Source of the DNA: Nostoc sp. CENA543
GTDB taxonomy: Bacteria > Cyanobacteriota > Cyanobacteriia > Cyanobacteriales > Nostocaceae
Assembly (NCBI RefSeq): GCF_002896875.1
Contig: NZ_CP023278.1
Location: forward strand, 4,224,501 to 4,288,500
Direction: 5' to 3'
Length of the DNA: 64,000 nt
The position numbers and the translations under genes were made by a program. Numbering within the stretch: position 1 is the stretch's first letter; each line of letters begins with the position of its first letter. The notes under the pieces are model-generated. The model was not told the origin of the DNA and did no database searches. It saw nothing but the letters and a program-made list of their open reading frames with translations. Below are positions 58,077-64,000 of the stretch, piece after piece.

Positions 58077-58128
58077 AAAAAAGGAGAGCCACTTGGGCAG
58101 CTCTCCAGATCATCAGGGTGCATCTACT
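58077..58128 (-). ncRNA. Candidate small RNA ending in a strong terminator
   Basis: On the minus strand a TATACT -10-like box (58135-58140) is followed, about 7 nt on, by some 20 nt and then a perfect 7-bp GC-rich hairpin (GGAGAGC / GCTCTCC, 58083-58106) directly followed by six T. No open frame lies upstream on this strand to use this terminator, so a short transcript of about 50 nt is the simplest reading. The -35 box is poor. This is a prediction from sequence only. Confidence 0.35.
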
Positions 58129-58933
58129 TAGCACAGTATAGCATTTTTGCCATGAGGAGTAACACCCATTATTTCTTTATTTGTATAAAGATCATTAAGA
58201 ATTTTTACTGATCCGGTTGAACTCAGCAGTTTTTCTGAGAAGAAGTCTTCATAAATTACTATATTTTTAGGTGTTGTTTCATGTTTATTACTATTAATAG
58301 TCAATATTATTTATGTACTAAAAAGCTTGCTACTTCAGTAAATGTCGGTTTATTTTCATACTAAATTAAAACCAGTGTACTGATATCTTCAGCATCATTT
58401 CATTTATAGAGAGTATTTTCACAGATAAACCAAGAAAGTTTTTCAAAGGTTCATCCGGGCTTAAAAATATATGAGCAAAAATTTAGTATATTTATCTTAA
58501 TTAGCAAACTACTAACTCTAACAGTCATGATGTCCAAGTTAGCACTTAAGTATACTAAAGAAGTTAACTTTTGACATTGCTACCGTATTGTGTAACACAA
58601 TAAATCGTAGCTCAGTTGTTAATATATTCAACTGAGATAAAACTCCTAATCTTTTCTTAGCTGTTCCCTATTCTTTCTTACTTTCTTACGCAAATTATCT
58701 CAGTGATCCACCTCGGCTACCGCATCCAATTGATAATAATTTAAGTAATTAAGTAAATATGTAGAAAATTTATAACTATTTTATTGCTTTATTGTGAACT
58801 GAGTGGGACTAATCTTTTATAAATTGTTCCAGCAGCTTATCGATAATAAGAATTTATAGTGTTTTCTCTTTCGTAGCATAGTCATATTTAAGAACAAATA
58901 CTTATCACTTGTATTACCAACAAAGCCAAAGTT

Positions 58934-59713
58934 ATGCTAGTTTTTATCATTCCTCTCAAAAGTGCAGAAGTATCCGAATCATGGAATACAGTCTCCAAGC
59001 TTTTTGAAAGATCCTTACGCTCAATTTGTAGTCAAACTGACTCAGATTTTCGAGTAGTTGTAGTGTGTCATGAACGTCCAAAAATTGACTTTAGTCATCC
59101 TCATGTTCACTATCTAGAAGTTAACTTCCCTATCCCTAATTGCAACCGTAAAGACAAGAACATAGATAAGTGCAAGAAAATTATTAAGGGCTTAATGTAT
59201 GCGAAAGCTGTATTTGCACCTAATCATATTATGATTGTTGATGCTGATGATTGTATCAGTCGTCATCTAGCTAGTTTTGTTAACCAATATCCAAAATCTA
59301 ACGGGTGGGTTGTTAATAAAGGCTATGTATATAAAGAGAGTAGTTCTGTAATCTACTATAGAAAATCGCACTTTTATGCGTGGTGTGGAACTTGTAATAT
59401 ACTCAATATGAATTTATGTCCTTTACCTGAACAAGATAACGATTATCCTGATGATTTAGTAGAATTTTATAGATCACATGGACGTTTGAAAGAAACCCTC
59501 AGAAATAAAGGACACATTCTGGAAAATTTACCTCTGATTGGATCTGTTTATATTATTGGTAACGGCGAAAACATATATCAAAAAGGGTTTTCTACTATTC
59601 ACAACGCTAATCAAGGCAAAATTTTCTTCTTTTTCAAAGAATTACTAAAATTCCGTCCTTTAACTTCATCAATCAGAAAGGAATTTAATCTTTATCAACT
59701 AAAACAAAATTGA
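58934..59713 (+). CDS. Glycosyltransferase-like protein (GT-A type)
   Basis: A 259-residue protein with features of a retaining or inverting GT-A fold. Seen: LVFIIPLKSAEVSESWNTVSKLFERSLRSI at the N terminus, SDFRVVVVCHE, and HIMIVDADDCISRHLASFV with a DXD-like DADD near residue 105-108. The C-terminal half, with GNGENIYQKGFST, is of a type I know only from hypothetical cyanobacterial and marine proteins. It is preceded by a long, gene-free region and stands alone. Acceptor and sugar are unknown. Confidence 0.78.
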   Translation: MLVFIIPLKSAEVSESWNTVSKLFERSLRSICSQTDSDFRVVVVCHERPKIDFSHPHVHYLEVNFPIPNCNRKDKNIDKCKKIIKGLMYAKAVFAPNHIMIVDADDCISRHLASFVNQYPKSNGWVVNKGYVYKESSSVIYYRKSHFYAWCGTCNILNMNLCPLPEQDNDYPDDLVEFYRSHGRLKETLRNKGHILENLPLIGSVYIIGNGENIYQKGFSTIHNANQGKIFFFFKELLKFRPLTSSIRKEFNLYQLKQN

Positions 59714-59798
59714 ATAAATTTAGGCAATATCTCTGACAAAAATAGCCGCGAATTGCTTACTAGTAAAGAGTTTTAAAGTTATTCAACAGACCCTAAGT

Positions 59799-59859
59799 AG
59801 GGTGCGTAAGTCTGAGTAACCCAGGAAATACCAAGAAATTACTGATACTTACGCACCCT
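59799..59859. repeat. 13-bp perfect inverted repeat between convergent genes
   Basis: Arms AGGGTGCGTAAGT (59799-59811) and ACTTACGCACCCT (59847-59859) around a 35-nt centre. It may be a decayed small palindromic element or a shared terminator for the flanking genes. Confidence 0.7.
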
Positions 59860-59884
59860 AAAAATTTAAGTATTTGCTAACTCA

Positions 59885-61360
59885 TTAGCCATTGAGTTTC
59901 TTTTCTACTAATTCATTGGTGAGTTTAGGATCAGCACGTTTATTGGTCTTTTTCAAAACTTGACCAACAAAGAAGCCTTTGAGGTTGATGTTACCGCTAC
60001 GATATTTTTCTAGTTCTTTGGGGTTGGCTGCAATTACTTCCTCAACGATGGGTTCTAATACACTGGGGTCTGTAATTAGCTCTTGACCGGCAAAAGCTTT
60101 TTCAGGAGACAAGCCAGTTAGTAAGTCTGGTAACTTTTGTTTAGCTTGGGCGTTACTGATTTTGCCACTTTCAATCAGCTTAATTACCTCAGCTAAATTG
60201 GCGGGTGTTAAACCAATCTCAGTAATACTGAGTTTTTGCTTGTTGAGGTAGGCGGCGATATCTTGAGTAATCCAGTTAGCGGCGGTTTTAGGATTAGCAC
60301 CACTGGCAATTACAGCTTCAAAATAGGCAGATGCGCTACTTTCTTCTGTTAAAACTCTTGTATCGTAGGCCGAAAGCCCTAGTTCACTTTCATAGCGGTG
60401 GCGTTTTTGGGCTGGGAGTTCTGGAAGTTCACTGCGCCATTGATTTAACTGTGATTCTGACACTTCAATGGGTGCTAAGTCTGGTTCGGGAAAATAGCGA
60501 TAATCACTAGAACCTTCCTTACTCCGCATACTGATGGTACGTTGTGAACCTTCTTCCCAGAGGCGGGTTTCTTGAATGATGCGTTCTCCTGCTTCTACAG
60601 CAGCAATTTGACGTTCAATTTCGTACTCAATGGCGCGTTGAATGGCGTTGAAGGAGTTCATATTTTTAATTTCTACCTTCGTACCAAATTCTTTTTGTCC
60701 TACGGGACGAATGGAAATATTCACATCACAGCGTAGAGAACCTTCTTGCATATTGCCATCGCTGACACCGAGATAGCGCAAAATCCGCCGTAATTCTTGG
60801 GCATACTCAGCTGCTTCTTGTCCTGAACGGATATCCGGTTCAGAGACGATTTCCACTAATGGCACACCTGCACGATTGTAATCTACCAGCGAATAGGTAG
60901 AACCAGACAAGCGATCGCTACCAGCATGGACTAATTTCCCTGCGTCTTCTTCCATATGTAGGCGCGTAATCCCAATACGTTTACGCGTGGGATTCCCGTC
61001 TGCATCTACTAATTCAATCTCTAACCAACCATGTTCTGCAATGGGGAGGTCATATTGAGAAATTTGATAATTTTTCGGTAAATCTGGGTAAAAATATTGT
61101 TTACGGTCAAATTTGCTATATCTAGCGATTTGACAATTTAATGCCAATCCTGCTTTCACAGCGTATTCTAGAACTTTTTGGTTAAGTACAGGCAAAACCC
61201 CTGGTAAACCCATACACACTGGGTCAATATTAGTATTGGGATCAGCACCAAAGGCTGTAGAGCTATTAGAGAAAATCTTGGTATTTGTACTTAGCTGACA
61301 GTGGGTTTCCAAGCCAATAATCGCTTCATACTCAGTTTTTACGCTCGTAGCAGCAGTCAT
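59885..61360 (-). CDS. gatB: Asp/Glu-tRNA amidotransferase subunit B
   Basis: A 491-residue GatB. Seen: YEAIIGLETHCQLST near the N terminus, KQYFYPDLPKNYQISQYDLPI, the Mg/Zn-linked region, VDYNRAGVPLVEIVSEPD, GSLRCDVNISIRP and VEIKNMNSFN, and a C-terminal YqeY-like tail domain (from about 395). GatCAB converts Glu-tRNA(Gln) to Gln-tRNA(Gln), and cyanobacteria lack GlnRS. gatA and gatC are not adjacent, as is usual in cyanobacteria. Length matches the family norm. Confidence 0.97.
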   Translation of the reverse strand: MTAATSVKTEYEAIIGLETHCQLSTNTKIFSNSSTAFGADPNTNIDPVCMGLPGVLPVLNQKVLEYAVKAGLALNCQIARYSKFDRKQYFYPDLPKNYQISQYDLPIAEHGWLEIELVDADGNPTRKRIGITRLHMEEDAGKLVHAGSDRLSGSTYSLVDYNRAGVPLVEIVSEPDIRSGQEAAEYAQELRRILRYLGVSDGNMQEGSLRCDVNISIRPVGQKEFGTKVEIKNMNSFNAIQRAIEYEIERQIAAVEAGERIIQETRLWEEGSQRTISMRSKEGSSDYRYFPEPDLAPIEVSESQLNQWRSELPELPAQKRHRYESELGLSAYDTRVLTEESSASAYFEAVIASGANPKTAANWITQDIAAYLNKQKLSITEIGLTPANLAEVIKLIESGKISNAQAKQKLPDLLTGLSPEKAFAGQELITDPSVLEPIVEEVIAANPKELEKYRSGNINLKGFFVGQVLKKTNKRADPKLTNELVEKKLNG

Positions 61361-61431
61361 AATATTAAATTCAACAAGTTCACGTAGATTCCTATTTTAG
61401 CTTTCACGGGGACTAGGCATCGGGAATTGGG

Positions 61432-61571
61432 CAGGGGGCAGAGGGCAGGGGGAATGGGTAATGGGGACTGGGGACTGGGGACTGGGGATTGGGAACTGGG
61501 GATTGGGGACTGGAAGGTAGACAAGATAGAAGAGGAGAAAAACTAATGACTAATGACTAATGACTAATGAC
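61432..61571. repeat. G-rich STRR and TAATGAC heptamer arrays
   Basis: GGGCAGGGGGCAGAGG stretch, then reverse-oriented STRR1 heptamers (ACTGGGG / ATTGGGG type) at 61461-61513, and four TAATGAC units at 61544-61571, upstream of gatB. Confidence 0.9.
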
Positions 61572-61583
61572 TATTTACTAAAA

Positions 61584-61799
61584 TTAAAACTCTTCTAATA
61601 AATTCATCAATGCGTTCAATTCTGGCTCATCTTGTGAATCTGATAGCTGATTTTTTAAATCTAATAGCTGACTTTCGATTGCTGCTGCAACATAATTCAT
61701 ATTAGATGCCCTGGCAATTTTTAGCTGTTTTTCTTTGATTCTGATTTTTCTGAGCAGTTCATCCACAAAATCAACGGCATTGCAATCTTGAGAAATCAT
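61584..61799 (-). CDS. Small hypothetical helical protein
   Basis: About 71 residues from the ATG at 61799 (MISQDCNAVDF); a GTG at 61862 would add 21 helical residues that also look protein-like. Seen: charged amphipathic helices with ELLRKIRIKEKQLKIA and AAIESQLLDLKNQLSDS, then an acidic end (LNALMNLLEEF). No family recognised. It is encoded opposite to the following large gene and could be an expressed small protein, but could also be a chance frame. Confidence 0.45.
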   Translation of the reverse strand: MISQDCNAVDFVDELLRKIRIKEKQLKIARASNMNYVAAAIESQLLDLKNQLSDSQDEPELNALMNLLEEF

Positions 61800-62056
61800 A
61801 CCCTGATACCTTTTTAAAATCTCCAAAAATTCAGTTAAATTCGCAATTTTAGTGAAAAACACTGCAAAGACGTATTTGCAGTAGTTGAAGCATCGGTCTG
61901 GTATTAATTTTGTAACTGGAGAAAATTTTTTACTAAAAGCCTACGGTAAAATATTAGACCATCATTCATGGGTACGCTCTACTGCTTCATTTGTTGTTAC
62001 ATTACTTGCGCCCGAAAAAATTGTAAATTTGATATGGACTAAAATCAGCCTTGCAG

Positions 62057-64000
62057 ATGGGACAAAATGTCATCAATGCCGACACTTTCTTGGTGTGTGG
62101 TTTGGGCAATTTGGGGCAATATTGCGTATTATCTCTCAAGGAGTTTGGGGTAACAGTTAACGCGATTGAGGCGGTTAATCGTCAAAGCTGGGAAATCCCT
62201 GGCTTACCGGATGCAATTGACAACTTAGTCATCGGTGATTGTTGTCAAACTAAAATACTGGAACAGGCGCAAATTCGCCAATGTCGAGCCATTCTGATGG
62301 TAACAAGTGATGAGCGCGTTAACATTGCTGGGGCTTTTGCAGCGCGATCGCTCAATCCCGATATCCGGCTTGTCATTCGTTCCTCCCAAGAAAACCTCAA
62401 TGATTTACTCAGTGCAAGTTTGGGTAATTTTGTCGCCTTTGAAGCTACGCAGTTACCCTCTAAAAGTTTTGCTTTAGCCGCTTTGGGGAGTGAAACCACG
62501 GGCTTTTTTACTTTAGAAAATTATTTTCTCAAAGTAATGCAAGTTTCTATTGATGTGGGACATCGTTGGCGCAATTGTTGGCAAATTTACGAACTCAACA
62601 CCAGTCATCGCCGCATCCTCACCCACAACCGAGCCGGGGAATCCCCAACGCAGACATTCTATCAATGGGATGCAGATGCTGTCATCCACCCAGGAGATAT
62701 AATCACTTACATTGAAGCTACGGAAAATCTAGTTTATCGCTCGCAAAAACCAGCTAATCATATCAAGCATCTTTGGCTGACTGTATTGTCAACTATCACC
62801 AAGACAAATCTGCGTGAGCAGCTGATTCAATTTTGGGTAGAGAGTAGCCAAACTCGTCGTGTAGCTTTGATGAGTTGTTTAGTGATGGTGAGTTTATTTT
62901 TTGGCGGCGCATTCCTTTATAAACTGCAATATCCCCAACTAAGTTGGCAATCTGCCCTAAATATCTCATTAATTCTTAGTTTAGGGGGTTATGGTGATAT
63001 ATTTGGCGGCATAGAACAGTCATTTCCGATTGCTTGGTGGCTACATTTATTCAGCATTGCTCAGACTGTAGCTGGTACGGTATTTGTCGGGATTCTCTAT
63101 GCAGTAATGACTGAGCGTATCTTAGCTGCTAGATTTCAGTTTTCTATCCGTCATTTACCCATACCTAAATCAGATCATGTGGTGTTGATTGGTTTGGGAA
63201 GAGTAGGAAAACTAGTGGCACACCTCCTGCAAGAATTAAAACAACCCTTGGTAGGAGTCCACCCCCATGATATAGACCCCAGTTTACTGCCACCCATACC
63301 CTTAATTGTGGGTAACATCAAAAATGCTTTACATAGAGTCAATCTGGCCACTGCTAAAAGTGTAGTTGTGGTGACAGATGATGAGGTGACAAACTTAGAA
63401 ATTGCCTTGATGACCTATGCAGTCAATCCCAAAGCCTGCATCGTCATTCGCACCGTTGACCCGCGTTTTAGTCAGAATATTGCCAGATTACTACCTCATG
63501 CGAGGGTTTTGGGAGTATACGAACTAGCGGCTGAAGCTTTTGTGGGTGCGGCTTTTGGAGAAAATATTCTCAATCTCTTTCGTCTACACAACCAAACTAC
63601 TTTAGTTACCGAATATCGAATTGAAACTAACGATACTCTCAATGGGCGATTATTAGCAGAAATTGCCTATGGTTATGGAGTAGTACCGATTCTTCACGCG
63701 AGAAATAGCCAGCGCACACCGAAGTTTATGCCCTCTGATGATCTTAGGTTAGTTGTAGGCGATCGCTTAGTAGTTCTAGCTACTATTGAAGGACTACAGC
63801 GAGTAGAACGGGGGACTATGTTACCCCGTCAATGCTTAGTGCAAGTAGAAAAAGCCGTGTCGCAAGAAGCAGTTTTTGAAGGTGCAGCCTTAATTTCCCG
63901 CATATCTGGCTGTGATATGTATCTTGCTCGCACCTTGATGAATCAATTACCCGCCACTCTACAGTATCCTCTCTACAAACACCAAGCCCACCGCCTAGTT
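62057..64000 (+). CDS. NAD-binding TrkA-N / ion-channel-like protein, 3' partial
   Basis: An open frame of 648 codons from the ATG at 62057 to the right edge with no stop, so the end is missing. An in-frame TGA at 62030 limits the start. Seen: a first Rossmann RCK_N-type domain (DTFLVCGLGNLGQY, about residues 8-22) with VNAIEAV; a membrane helix near 276-292 (CLVMVSLFFGGAFLY) and another near 340-360; LSLGGYGDIFGG between them, resembling a K+-channel selectivity loop with TVGYGD replaced by GGYGD; and a second RCK_N domain (VVLIGLGRVGKL, about 382) with DDEVTNLEIALM. It most likely encodes a potassium channel or related transporter protein with two RCK units. Confidence 0.88.
   Translation, partial: MGQNVINADTFLVCGLGNLGQYCVLSLKEFGVTVNAIEAVNRQSWEIPGLPDAIDNLVIGDCCQTKILEQAQIRQCRAILMVTSDERVNIAGAFAARSLNPDIRLVIRSSQENLNDLLSASLGNFVAFEATQLPSKSFALAALGSETTGFFTLENYFLKVMQVSIDVGHRWRNCWQIYELNTSHRRILTHNRAGESPTQTFYQWDADAVIHPGDIITYIEATENLVYRSQKPANHIKHLWLTVLSTITKTNLREQLIQFWVESSQTRRVALMSCLVMVSLFFGGAFLYKLQYPQLSWQSALNISLILSLGGYGDIFGGIEQSFPIAWWLHLFSIAQTVAGTVFVGILYAVMTERILAARFQFSIRHLPIPKSDHVVLIGLGRVGKLVAHLLQELKQPLVGVHPHDIDPSLLPPIPLIVGNIKNALHRVNLATAKSVVVVTDDEVTNLEIALMTYAVNPKACIVIRTVDPRFSQNIARLLPHARVLGVYELAAEAFVGAAFGENILNLFRLHNQTTLVTEYRIETNDTLNGRLLAEIAYGYGVVPILHARNSQRTPKFMPSDDLRLVVGDRLVVLATIEGLQRVERGTMLPRQCLVQVEKAVSQEAVFEGAALISRISGCDMYLARTLMNQLPATLQYPLYKHQAHRLV

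Larger units (their letters stand above)
57893..58933. other. Long divergent intergenic region
   Basis: About 1 kb. It holds two heptamer arrays (57947-57992 and 58024-58065), a minus-strand terminator hairpin at 58077-58106 with a possible small RNA before it, and an AT-rich remainder. Within that remainder is an 8-bp hairpin CTCAGTTG / CAACTGAG near 58611-58636. No protein gene seen. Confidence 0.5.

Noticed and set aside
58145-58170. Yfr1-like core ACTCCTCA on the minus strand
   Set aside because: Only eight bases match, without the two flanking stem-loops of Yfr1, and the known genomic neighbours of Yfr1 are absent.
61885-62160. 91-codon plus-strand frame before the channel-like gene
   Set aside because: It overlaps the much better supported frame starting at 62057 in a different phase; its C-terminal part is that gene read out of frame.
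1-64000. tRNA, rRNA or tmRNA genes
   Set aside because: I looked for TTCRANNC-type arms and conserved rRNA words and found none in convincing structural context; short or unusual ones might be missed.

Overview
The window looks like chromosomal DNA of a filamentous, probably heterocyst-forming cyanobacterium (Nostoc/Anabaena/Calothrix type). The reasons are the frequent HIP1 octamer GCGATCGC, CCCC(A/G)(A/G)T heptamer arrays of the STRR1 kind, a bilin-type multi-GAF histidine kinase, a cytochrome c6-like protein, and cyanobacterial-style TubC docking between NRPS proteins. I cannot name the species. Much of the intergenic DNA is AT-rich and carries palindromic or heptameric repeats.

Region 1 (about 1-38 kb) is a large, partly scrambled exopolysaccharide locus. 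It opens with a methyltransferase, a membrane O-acyltransferase and a two-protein NRPS. The first NRPS protein is C-A-PCP with a specificity code reading as valine. The second is docking-C-A-PCP-TE, but its C domain has lost the catalytic His and its A domain has lost the P-loop and the A10 lysine. Then come WecG/TagA/CpsF glycosyltransferase, a fused Wzz/tyrosine-kinase (Wzc-like), an acetyltransferase, several GT2, GT4 and GT14 glycosyltransferases, a Wzy-type polymerase, a GT39-like membrane transferase, a Gfo/Idh oxidoreductase, a second acyltransferase, an SDR epimerase/dehydratase, a Wzx-like flippase, a Tat-exported GH74-like propeller hydrolase, a 2OG-Fe(II) oxygenase, a methyltransferase and a GT2. 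This is a Wzx/Wzy-dependent set. No initiating sugar-phosphate transferase or outer-membrane exporter is visible in the window. Around 19.5-22.9 kb the locus is decayed, with two IS5-type transposase remnants in opposite orientation and the N-terminal stub of a glycosyltransferase.

Region 2 (about 38-53 kb) is mostly housekeeping: Tex, small membrane proteins (holin-IV-like, YqaE/Pmp3), a coiled-coil protein, cytochrome c6-like protein, aldo/keto reductase, glyoxalase-fold protein, MurJ flippase, a five-GAF histidine kinase with three DXCF-type cyanobacteriochrome-like domains, a pentapeptide-repeat protein and an LCP-family protein. Two repeat elements flank the reductase-glyoxalase segment, and a 146-bp MITE with 13-bp inverted ends and a 10-bp direct duplication lies at 37.97-38.12 kb.

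Region 3 (about 53-64 kb) holds mannose-1-phosphate guanylyltransferase (which can feed GDP-mannose to the polysaccharide genes), an AarF/UbiB kinase, ArgJ, a divergent glycosyltransferase-like protein, GatB, a small hypothetical protein, and a large two-RCK NAD-binding transporter/channel-like gene that runs off the right edge. Heptamer arrays abut the stop codons of several genes here, including a 42-bp (6 x 7) tandem array at the end of argJ.
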